Source: Symsagittifera roscoffensis (taxonomy: Eukaryota; Xenacoelomorpha; Acoela; Convolutidae). From it: a stretch of DNA of 64,000 nucleotides. Position 1 is the first letter of the stretch. Each line of letters starts with the position of its first letter. The position numbers were made by a program, and so were the translations under genes. Positions 55,015-64,000 of the stretch are shown in pieces. The notes beneath the pieces are model-generated. The model saw nothing but the letters and a program-made list of their open reading frames with translations. It was not told where the DNA came from and made no database searches. The DNA lies in contig NC_087068.1 of the NCBI RefSeq assembly GCF_963678635.1, positions 24,841,311 through 24,905,310 on the forward strand, read 5' to 3'.

Positions 55015-55785
55015 ATGAGATCTTTTGCGATTGTTGAGACATTCCACTTTTATTATGCGCTGTGCTCCATTTTTATAGTAATTTTGCCTAATTTTTCATT
55101 TGATGCTTTAGCAGACAGAGTTTTCAATACAACATTTAAGCCAAAATGGACCTCTTTGACTTTCATAATCCCAATTGACGTTCAGTTAGAAGAATGGCAA
55201 GACTGTCGACGGTTCAGTTTAGTGTACTGCTTGTATTCTTATGAAACGAAAAGATTAAATCAAAACAGAGCCACACATTATTATTTTCGGCCAACTTCCA
55301 TCGATTTTTTGAGGTACACTTTTTACTGGTTGGAAAACGTAACAACCAGAATAAGTGACGACATTTTTCGGCCAATTTACCAATCAATTAATAACTTCAT
55401 GGGCGAAAATGGCTGTTGTATAGAGCAAAACAGAAACTACATCAATTTCGGCCTGAATGAGTTTATTCATAACCACAAAGAATACGTGAGCAAAATGACT
55501 GATTTTAAGAGCCTGAGAAAAAAATTGAATTTCATTGAGGCATACTATATGGCGGAATGCGATGTTAACCTCATAATTAAAGTTGGATTTGGCAGCGGAA
55601 AAATTTGGCGAGTGAATCGTGTAATTCCAGATTACAGTTTCGCTAAAGAGGGAAGTCCTTATCTGCTGACAGTTGGAGACAATTGGACCCCACTTATTCC
55701 ATATGAGCACCCAGATGAGTTTTTGACCTTCACATGGTTCAAGGAGAATGTCATGTGTCTTGAGCAGTCATGGATTTGTGAATGA
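55015..55785 (+). CDS. Predicted secreted protein of unknown family
   Basis: 256 codons in one exon. A hydrophobic stretch at residues 12-27 after a short N-terminus looks like a signal peptide. The mature part has seven Cys (64, 72, 134, 135, 182, 248, 255) and Asn-X-Thr sites at 38, 108 and 223. No transmembrane segment follows. AATAAA lies 54 nt after the stop (55839-55844), which supports a real transcribed gene. I recognise no domain. It shares no similarity with the nearby RING/B-box gene. A captured or lineage-specific secreted protein is likely. Confidence 0.65.
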   Translation: MRSFAIVETFHFYYALCSIFIVILPNFSFDALADRVFNTTFKPKWTSLTFIIPIDVQLEEWQDCRRFSLVYCLYSYETKRLNQNRATHYYFRPTSIDFLRYTFYWLENVTTRISDDIFRPIYQSINNFMGENGCCIEQNRNYINFGLNEFIHNHKEYVSKMTDFKSLRKKLNFIEAYYMAECDVNLIIKVGFGSGKIWRVNRVIPDYSFAKEGSPYLLTVGDNWTPLIPYEHPDEFLTFTWFKENVMCLEQSWICE

Positions 55786-55838
55786 AAACTAGGAATCTTT
55801 CAGCTTCATCATCGACGACATTATTTTACCAGTTTTTA

Positions 55839-55844
55839 AATAAA
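55839..55844 (+). terminator. Poly(A) signal of the secreted-protein gene
   Basis: AATAAA in TTTTAAATAAAGATC, 54 nt past the stop. Confidence 0.6.
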
Positions 55845-55968
55845 GATCTGATCACCTGGGTTGGCAAAAAACGCTTATCATACAACTTTCGTTTATGGAA
55901 AAAGTTCTCATCGTACAGTTTCGTAGAATCACATAGTTTAAAAAAATGTACGATAATAGCACGACAAG

Positions 55969-56222
55969 CATTTTTTCCATTAACGAAATTGTACGACAAC
56001 CATTTTTTCCATCAATGAAATTGTTTCATAAGCATTTTTTTCATCAAAGGAATTGTTTGATAAGCACTTTCTCCATCAATGAAATTGTAGGAAAGCTTTT
56101 TTTCATCAACGGAATTGTATGACTAGCATTTTTTTCATCAACGGAATTGTATGACTAGCATTTTTTTTATCAACGGAATCGTAGGGCTAGCATTTTTTCC
56201 ATCAATGGATTTGTATCATTAG
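55969..56222 (+). repeat. 32-bp tandem array, 8 units
   Basis: Unit of the form CATTTTTTTCATCAACGG plus AATTGTATGACTAG. Units start near 55969, 56001, 56033, 56065, 56096, 56127, 56159 and 56191 with substitutions. Confidence 0.85.
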
Positions 56223-56437
56223 CTACTTTGAGGCTCTATTGACTCAAAATCAACCCGTACAGCGTTCTATCTCTAAACAAAGGATCACCTGAGAAAACGC
56301 TGCAAGCGAGAGTACTGTTAATGTAAAATTTTGTTTTAGTCAGAGGCTATGGTTATGACAAAAAGTAAAATGCTCTGAAGTTAGGTTTATAAAATTTTCC
56401 AGGTGGTAAAAACACTCAGCTGAACTTAAAACTAGCA

Positions 56438-56840
56438 AAACTGTTTGTATCAGGGCGAAGAACTGAATGTTCCCACTGCCATTTAACGTCTATAGCGTAG
56501 TTTTTGATTTGAAAAGATAAGTCAAGTTTTCAAAACTTTTTCGATTTTTTTAAAACCCCACCCCTACATGCTATATATAATGCAAATTGATATGTTTTGC
56601 GTATAGCAAAGTATTGAATAGAACATGAAGCATGACTCAATTTATTTTGGAACGATTTCCAAATCTCCATAACTTTATGAAATTTGATCACAGAAGAAAT
56701 ATCATTTTAAAGTTGAGCTCACGACAAATATACTTTTTGATAGACTTTAACAAAATACGTCGCAAATTGCTGGTTAAAAGGTCGTAATTTGTCTCAAAAA
56801 CAACCACGAGCAAAACATTTGGTTTTTTCTTCAAACGTTG
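56438..56840 (-). repeat. Repeat A, copy 5 (diverged, inverted)
   Basis: ACTGTTTGTATCAGGGCGAAG at one end, GGTTAAAAGGTCG and CCACGAGCAAA towards the other, in inverted repeat A order. Confidence 0.65.
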
Positions 56841-57017
56841 AAAAAATAATTGGAAATATTTCAAAAGTTTTGATTCCTTTCTTTATTTTTATCACCCGTC
56901 ACGCTTTGTAAAGCACAAACTTTGACTCTGGTAACATATTAATCAGAACAGTTTATTTGCACCTCAATTCAATTTGTAACAATCTAAGGATCACGTGAGG
57001 CGACAATTGGTAAAAGG

Positions 57018-57738
57018 AGACAAATCTTAACAGGTGACAATTCGTAATACATGATTAAACGAGAAACACTTATTCACGCGCAGTATTCCTCTCGTGACGG
57101 ATGTACACGCAGCGGAGCGAAGCTGAGCAATCGTATTCTACTTGCCGATGTCTTGTTATGAATTCTCGCTTGTTGTTCCGACTTTTGTAACGAAAGTAAC
57201 GGAATATTTGTGCTCGGTTAGTTTTTTTTCTTCAGACAAATTTCGACTTTTTAACTAGCCATTTTTGACGGAAATTTTTATATCATTCAAAAAGTATTGT
57301 TGTCCTGAGCTCAAATTTGAAAAGATATTTCACCTGTGATCATTTTTCGTAAAGTTACGGGGGTTTAAAGATTGCCATTTTGGCCAATTTGGGACAATTA
57401 ACGCGCGATATATTTCGTGCTATTAACGCGTAAGCGGAGATTTAACCAGTCTTAGAAATTGGTCCAAATTGGTTGATGGAAGCTTACTTGCCTAATTAAT
57501 TTGTTACTAGGAGCGTAATTTATCACTTTGTACTAAATATGGAGTGTGGGGGGATGATTTTTGCAAAAATCTTAGTTAAAAAAATCATTTTTTTCAATTT
57601 TTTTTTTACATTTAATTTTTTCATGTTATCACTGCTTCATAGTTCTTAAAAGGCAGTCAGAACATTCAGGGTTTCGCTCTGATACGAGTAGTCTTGCTAC
57701 GAATTGTCGCCTGTTACGATTTGTCGCCCTACTCACAA
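57018..57738. repeat. Inverted repeat pair flanking repeat A copy 6
   Basis: GGAGACAAATCTTAACAGG plus TGACAATTCGTAA at 57018-57050 is the near reverse complement of 57702-57738 (ACGAATTGTCGCC, TGTTACGATTTGTCGCC). About 650 bp lies between the arms, including a repeat A copy. Confidence 0.55.
57172..57694 (+). repeat. Repeat A, copy 6 (nearly full length)
   Basis: TTGTTCCGACTTTTGTAACG at the left; all internal blocks; TCAGGGT-ttc-GCTCTGA-TACGAGTAGTCT at the right. Confidence 0.9.
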
Positions 57739-57889
57739 AACATCTTTTTACATTTGAGCTGACGACATTTCAGATAAATCAAAAGAAATCGCTTCAAAAA
57801 AGTCTAGTTGAAAAATCGAAATTGATTTAGAGACAAAAGAACTACTCCAAGCATAAAAAATCCGTCACTTCCTTCGAAAGTTGGAATGA
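57739..57889 (-). repeat. Repeat A, partial copy 7 (inverted)
   Basis: TTTGAGCTGACGACA, CTAGTTGAAAAATCG, CCAAGCA and the terminal hairpin CACTTCCTTCGAAAG. Confidence 0.55.
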
Positions 57890-59705
57890 AAAAATAAGCC
57901 GACTAAGACAAACAGAAAATTGTTGCTCGTTATCGCCTATTTTGAATTTTTGTCCAAAATCATCACCATTTTTTTCGTGGAAACGCTTTTGATTTTTTTG
58001 TTTCAAGATTTTACTTGCGTTTATATTAAAATTATCGGAAAACTTAAAAGTGTAACATAATTATTGAAGAGATTTGAAAAGAGTAACATTTTGATCAAAA
58101 ATCACACTTGTCAATTTTTGTGTTAGCCATAATTTTTCTAAAACCCTGATAAAAGCTATGGTAAAGTTTTTATTTGAATTCTACAAGCCTTGCAGAAGAT
58201 AGCTTCAGCCGTATTGGAGGTTTGAAAAATCAAAGAATTGGCATTTGTTGAAGTTTTCTAAAGTGATGTTATATTTTGCCGAGGTAATATTGAGGCAAAA
58301 GGGAAGCAAGTCGAAACAATATGGCGTAACAACGAACAAATGTATAGTTTTATTTAAGTTTTGTGACATAGATAAAAATTTTGGAACTTTTCTAGCTCAA
58401 CCTGTAGCTTGGCATACTATTTTTGTCCATCTGTCCAAGAAATTCAACTTCCGAAACTACCAAAAAAGTCGCAACTTCAGAATCCGAAACTACCAAAAAA
58501 GTCGTATTCAGTTTACAAGAATTGGAGTACATGCAACCGCTCGCTATTTTCTCACAAAATAAGTTACTAGTAACTTAAAAGCATGCAATTTTTTTTGTCT
58601 AGGAAACCACGTTTCAAGAGCAACAGATCGGAGCTTTTTTGATTTTTACAGCTTTGGATTGATTATTTATTTTGTTTTAAGTTATATTTTTAAAATCTCA
58701 GTTAGCTTGTACTTAAAAAAAGTGAAAAATCCTTTTTCCGTTCTATTGATTGTTTTGTCATCAAAACTCTGGTGAGAGGTTTCGCTGCTACTTGCTGTCT
58801 AGCGACCAGCGTCTGTTTTTTATATGCACAATTAATAAAAACAAGAGTTTTTTCTTCACATAAAGCTCATCAATGAAGTAGAAGTACCCAGTTTTTTTTA
58901 GAGAAGACCGGTTGCATCATTTTGGAGCCAAAACTTCAAAGTTTCCAGTGCTTGTCAGCTAGTTAATGAATTCCTAAGTTGGAGCGGATTTTTAGATGTA
59001 AGTAATCTGTGTAAATATTATGTTTTAAATTGCTGTTGTAGCTAATGTTGGTCATTATCCAAAGTTGATATGTTTGGTACCAAACCCATAACTGAATCAA
59101 TTAAATTCTGCTTTTGGATACGTTGTGGAAGGGCCTAAGTCATAAAAATTTTCAAGCAAATTCTTAAGAGTAAGAAGTGAACAGAAAAATGTGTTAATCG
59201 TTTGACTAGAATTTACACCTTTGTCAAATTTACAATTAAGCATCAACTTGAAGCCAGCAGCGCTTTTCAGATTTTGGAAGTTGAAGCAACGGAAAAATGA
59301 AAAAGCATTTTAAGGGAAGAATTCTAAATGGATTGATTGACATATCTAGCCATTACCGTGCGTCTAGATTTATTTGTTCAATATATAATCGTAAATTGAA
59401 ATAATTGGAATGAAAAAATTGAACTTTGGGCGGGGTTTAACTGAAAATACGTCAAAAAAATTCAGGTAAGAAACATGCCAAATTTATTTTGATTTAAACC
59501 TTAAATAAATCTTTTACCTTAAATAAATATTTAGTTACACCAAATGATTTTTCATTGGTCGATTAAGCTAAATGTACGATGTTTTTAATCTAAAAACAAC
59601 AAAATTGGAAAAAAAAAATAATGTGCTATAAAAGCATTAACAAAAGAAGGATAGCCGATTGTTGTATGGGAGGGACGACTACAAAAAATTTAAAAACATT
59701 TTGCA
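57890..59705. other. No gene seen
   Basis: AT-rich. A 105-codon frame at 58245-58562 contains an imperfect 33-bp direct repeat (CCGAAACTACCAAAAAAGTCG) and has no motif or poly(A) signal. Confidence 0.5.
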
Positions 59706-61535
59706 TCTTAATTTCAAACTGTGCCGTCTTTTTTATCGTGCTGTGACGAGCGGATTTGAACGAAAGCCTACAGCTTGGGCATAATCAGTATTTTGTAAAA
59801 AAAAAATAAAAAAAAAGTTTCTATCTTCATTTCAAACTGAGTAGTTTTTTATCGTGCTGTGATGAGCGGATTTGAACGAAAGCCTACAGCTTGGGCATAA
59901 TGAGTATTTTATTTAAAAAAATTAAAAAACCGTTTCTATCTTCATTTCAAACTGTGTCGTTTTTTTTTATATCGTGCTGTGATGAGCGGATTTAAACCAA
60001 AGCCTACAGCTTGGGTATAATCGATACTTTATTTTAAAAAAGTTAAAAAACAGTTTGTCTTCATTTCAAACTGTGTCGTTTTTTTATCGTGCTGTGATGA
60101 GCGGATTCAAACCAAAGCCTACAGCTTGGGCATAATCGAAACTTTATTAAAAAAAGTCAAAAAACAATTTCTATATTCATTTCAAACTGTGTCGTTTTTT
60201 ATCGTGCTGTGATGAGCGGATTTGAACGAAAGCCTACAGCTGGGGCATAATCGATTTTTTATTTTAAAAAAGTTTAAAAAAATAGTTTCTCTCTTCGTTT
60301 CAAACTGTGTCGTTTTTTTATCGTGCTGTGATGAGCGGATTCAAACCAAAGCCCACAGCTAGGGCATAATTGATATTTTATTTAAAAAAAGTTAAAAAAA
60401 CAATTACTATCTTCATTTCAAACTGTGTCGTTTTTTCTCGTGCTGTGATGAGCGGATTTGAACGAAAGCCTACAGCTGGGGCATAATCAATTTTTTATTT
60501 TAAAAAAGTTTAAAAAAATAGTTTCTCTCTTCGTTTCAAACTGTGTCGTTTTTTTTATCGTGCTGTGATGAGCGGATTTAAACCGAAGCCTACAGCTAGG
60601 GCATAATCGATATTTTATTTTAAAAAAGTTAAAAAACAGTTACTATCTTCATTTCAAACTGTGTCGTTTTTTATCTTGCTGTGATGAGCGGATTTGAACG
60701 AAAGCCTACAGCTGGGGCATAATCGATTTTTTATATAAAAAAGGTGAAACACAGTTTCTCTCTTCATTTCAAACTGTTTCGTTTTTTTTATCGTGCTGCG
60801 ATGAGCGGGTTTAAACCAAAGCTTACAGCTTGGGCATAATCGATATTTTATTTAAAAAAATTAAAGAACAGTTTCTATCATCATTTTAAACTGTGTAGTT
60901 TTTTATCGTGCTGTGATGAGCGGATTTGAACGAAAGCCTACAGCTGGGGCATAATCGATTTTTTATATGAAAAAAATTAAAAAACAGTTTCTATCTTCAT
61001 TTCAAACTGAGTCGTTTTTTATCGTGCTGTGATGAGCGGATTTAAACCAAAGCCTACAGCTTGGGCATAATCGATATTTTATTTTAAAAAAACAGTTTCT
61101 ATCTTCATTTCAAACTGTGTAGTTTTTTATCGTGCTGTGATGAGCGGATTTGAACGAAAGCCTACGGCTGGGGCATAATCGATTTTTTATAAGAAAAAAA
61201 GTTAAAAAACAGTTTCTCTCTTCATTTCAAACTGTGTCGTTTTTTTTTGTCGTGCTGTGATGAGCGTATTTGAACGAAAGCCTACGGCTGGGGCATAATC
61301 GATTTTTTACAAAAAAATTAAAAACAATTTCTAACTTCATTTCAAACTGTGTCGTTTTTATCGGGCTGTGATGAGCGTATTTGAACGAAAACCTACAGCT
61401 TAGACATAATCGATATTTCACAAAAAAAATTTAAAAAAAAGTTTCTATTTTCATTTCAAATTGTGTCGTTTTTATCGTGCTGTGAAGAGCGGAATTGAAC
61501 GAAAGCCTACATCTTGGGCATAATCGATACTTTAC
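59706..61535 (+). repeat. Satellite/minisatellite, ~115-bp unit x 16
   Basis: Each unit has TTCATTTCAAACTGTGTCG, T-run, ATCGTGCTGTGATGAGCGGA, TTGAACGAAAGCCTACAGC, TTGGGCATAATCGAT, then an A/T-rich spacer of variable length. The CTGTGATGAGCG core occurs 16 times, about every 109-125 bp, from 59741 to 61481. The core is far better kept than the spacer. Two unit subtypes alternate in part (TTTGAACGAAAG with CTGGGGC, and TTTAAACCAAAG with CTTGGGC). Confidence 0.95.
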
Positions 61536-62840
61536 ACCCGAGAAGTTGATAAGAAAAAACTTGAAGGTAATAAGAAAAATTATTTGAGGTTAAAAAGTTC
61601 ACGGCGTAAAAATAAGTTTATTTCTTTGCTACAAGACTGTTCTCTCACTTTATTTGGTCAAAATTAAATTTCAAATAGGTTTTTTGTGACACAGTAACTA
61701 AAAGCACTTAATTACACCCACAGGCAAAGTTTCTGATCCTTTTCAAACGTCGAAACAATAAAATGGTTTTTTACTTGAAACAATTGCGTTTGAAGAATTT
61801 CTAAAACGTTAACTGAATAAGTTTCTTTCAATTGGAGTAACAATTGGAGTAAATTGAACCTAAAATTTTTTTATTAGCTGAAAAGTTTGAGAAAAATTAT
61901 TTCAGTATTGTATTGAAACTAACAGTCTGTTCTGAGATTTAACTTTTTTCGTGATGTGCAATTTATTTACTGGAATTATTACTGGAAATTTGAGCGTGAA
62001 CACTGCTAAGACTTTTGTTGTAAAAATCAAGCACAAAAATCAAGTACAAAATCATAAAATTAAAAAATGCAGTTAGCGCTATATAGTAATCAGAATAGCT
62101 CTTTAAATATATCAAAAAACCCGAGTAACTTTTCAAAACAAAACTTGTTGTGGGAGCAATTATTATATTTATTATAAACCTGAGGCTTAATGTTCGTCAG
62201 AATAGCCAAAATTTAGTAAAATAGTAAAACACCTAGCAATTAATTGTTTCAAAAATCCATCAAAACTTGGGATCAAACGTTCAGAGCAACAAATTCATTA
62301 AAAAACTACAAAAAAGCATTTTCATTTTTCTCAAGGCTAGCGTTTTGTTTATTCCGACAAAAAAACTATATAATTGCGCAAAAATTATCCAATTTAACAT
62401 AACTGGCAACATTTGTTTTCAAACAAAAGTATAACAATCATAAAAAGAAAAAAAATCAAGTATTTTTGCATAAAATTTTCAGCTTTTCAAAGAAAACTTT
62501 TATTACCAAGAAAACAGCGCCAAGTGAAGCTTCCAACACCAATTTTCTTTAGTGACATCCTTTTTTTCAGCCTAATTTTCATATTACAACCGTCGCTCTA
62601 CTCGCTCAAAGTTAGAGGTAAACTCAAAAACTTCAATTTAAAACACATCTGAATACAACTGTCGGATTAACTACTTGGAGAGCTCAGCGCTTCATTAACA
62701 ATTAAAATACATAATTTTTTGTTTTTATCCTGCAAACAAATCTATACGATTAAAAGTAAGGCATGTTTGAAGACGTCTACGTATTCATCGACGATTATTA
62801 GTTACAACTGATTGGAGGTTTGTGGAAAATAACTTGCCTC
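61536..62840. other. No gene seen
   Basis: AT-rich spacer. The short frame at 62413-62652 has no supporting signal. Confidence 0.5.
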
Positions 62841-63867
62841 CCCACACTGACAAAAATGGATAAGGATCGATTTTAGTATGAAAAAAGTACGCTGATTAAA
62901 TTTAGATCGATTTTAGTATGAAAAAGTACGAAGACTAGATAAAAAAGATGAAGATTAATTTGGATCGATTTAAAATCGATTCAAATTGATCTTAAATCCC
63001 AGCTAAAAAACTGATCCAAATCGATTTTAAATCAATTTAAATGCATTTTTTGCAGTCTGAGTTTGTTTTTATTTTTAAGGGGATCAAAACGGATTTAAAT
63101 CGATTTAAATTCATTTTTGTCATTCGAGATTTATCACTTTCGAATTTTTATTGCATTTATTCATTGCCTATCGTTTTTCATTTTACATCTATATCGTATT
63201 GTAGCATAAAAAATACCAAATAAAAATACCAAAACATCCATAAAATTCAATGATTTTCTTGCATATTTTGTTTTCAAAAACTGATCTATTTTGATACTTT
63301 TCTTGAATCGTTTTATATAATTTGCCCAAAATCTGATTTATCTTCATAATTTTCTATGATTTAATTGCATATTAATGAGATCAAATTTTAATTCATACTG
63401 ACCTTTTTTTTGTTTGTTACATAGGATTTTGCAAAATCTGATTTACAATAGTTTTCTACAATTTTATTGCCTATTTTTGAGATTAAAATCTGTTTATGTG
63501 GATCAATTTATTGAATTCTATAACATCTGGCACGAGTGTTTGTTTTTAAGAAATCGAGAATAAAAAATTCCAACTATTTTTAAAGGGTGTTTTTTTTTCG
63601 CCGTGTAAGCAAAAAAAAATTGAGTTTTGTGTGTCTGAAAATCCATCGATTTAAATCGATTTAAAGTTTGGAAAAAAGATCGATTTAAATCGATATAAAA
63701 TTGATTTAAGTGAGATTCGGATGGATTTTAGTGAGTCGGAAAATCCATCGAAATCGATTTAAATCAATTTAAAATCCATTTAAGTTCGTAAACTGTACAT
63801 TGTTAATCGATTTGGATCGATTTAAAACCAATTTAAATCGATCCAAAACCATTTTTGTCAGTGCGGG
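62841..63867. mobile_element. TIR element with ATCGATTTAAATCGAT arrays (1027 bp)
   Basis: Ends are inverted: CCCACACTGACAAAAATGG at the left and the reverse complement of CCCGCACTGACAAAAATGG at the right. Both flanks contain many GATCGATTTAAAT-type words, concentrated at 62868-63115 and 63640-63845. The middle is plain AT-rich DNA without a transposase. A non-autonomous DNA transposon is the simplest reading. I found no target duplication. Confidence 0.7.
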
Positions 63868-64000
63868 TCGTATCAATTAATTAAGGACATTTTAGAGGAA
63901 ATGAGCAAAAATTTTAGAGCAAACCTCCATAACTTTGACATCAAATGATATCAATCAAAAACAGTCGTCTCAATATGACTTTTAAAGTTTGTGCATTAAG
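63868..64000. other. No gene seen at window end
   Basis: AT-rich sequence. It contains CTCCATAACTTTGA, faintly like part of repeat A. Confidence 0.4.

Noticed and set aside
58245-58562. 105-codon frame
   Set aside because: Contains an internal direct repeat and no start context, motif or poly(A) signal.
59706-61535. tRNA-like B box on the - strand of each satellite unit (GTTCAAATC)
   Set aside because: It fits the B-box consensus, but the flanking bases do not form a T stem and no A box is present. A tRNA-derived SINE origin is not supported.
59706-61535. CRISPR-like array
   Set aside because: Units of ~115 bp with degenerate A/T spacers in animal DNA without cas genes. This is satellite DNA.

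Overview
The window is animal (metazoan invertebrate) nuclear DNA and is dominated by mobile elements. It is AT-rich, has no bacterial gene organisation, and contains LTR retrotransposons, several small non-autonomous repeats, satellite DNA, and two isolated intronless genes that each end in an AATAAA signal. I cannot name the species. The RING/B-box (TRIM-like) gene, the envelope-bearing Ty3/gypsy element and the repeat load all fit an invertebrate animal.

Layout. 1-2240: a decayed Ty1/copia relic (+). 2859-3899 and 22899-23340: copies of a ~530 bp repeat with a hairpin near each end ('repeat A'); one copy is split by the next element. 3900-22894: copy 1 of an unusually large (~19 kb) Ty3/gypsy retrotransposon on the - strand, with 410/574 bp LTRs and many frame breaks. 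22895-28895: a spacer with repeat fragments, long G and C homopolymers and a GC-richer block. 28896-47684: copy 2 of the same family on the + strand, flanked by a TTAG target duplication, with LTRs differing at about 4 of 410 sites and an intact pol reading frame. 47689-51121: repeats. 51122-52369: RING/B-box gene. 53019-53990: a small TIR element family. 55015-55785: predicted secreted orphan protein. 55969-56222: 32 bp tandem array. 56438-57889: more repeat A. 59706-61535: 16-copy ~115 bp satellite. 62841-63867: TIR element filled with ATCGATTTAAATCGAT-type palindromes.

How the large element is built (sense order, from comparing both copies): LTR; primer-binding site; 77-aa leader ORF; ~0.9 kb leader with diverged repeats; basic ORF2; gag-protease in one frame (CCHC knuckle, Asn/Arg/Ser-rich tail, DSGA protease); pol in the -1 frame (RT, RNase H, integrase with GPY/F end); ~0.8 kb gap; 62-aa two-helix membrane ORF; Pro/Ser/Thr/Gln-rich ORF without an AUG; envelope-like glycoprotein with signal peptide and anchor; a further 3' ORF of unknown function; a 3' region with conserved antisense ORFs and splice-like signals; LTR. 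It resembles an endogenous retrovirus-like gypsy lineage with several accessory genes. Neither copy is complete. Copy 1 has an internal inversion and many breaks. Copy 2 has three in-frame stops, a 1-nt frameshift and a ~1.4 kb deletion in the envelope/3' ORF region, and a 1350 bp tandem duplication over its 3' end.

All family assignments come from reading motifs. No database search or structure prediction was run.
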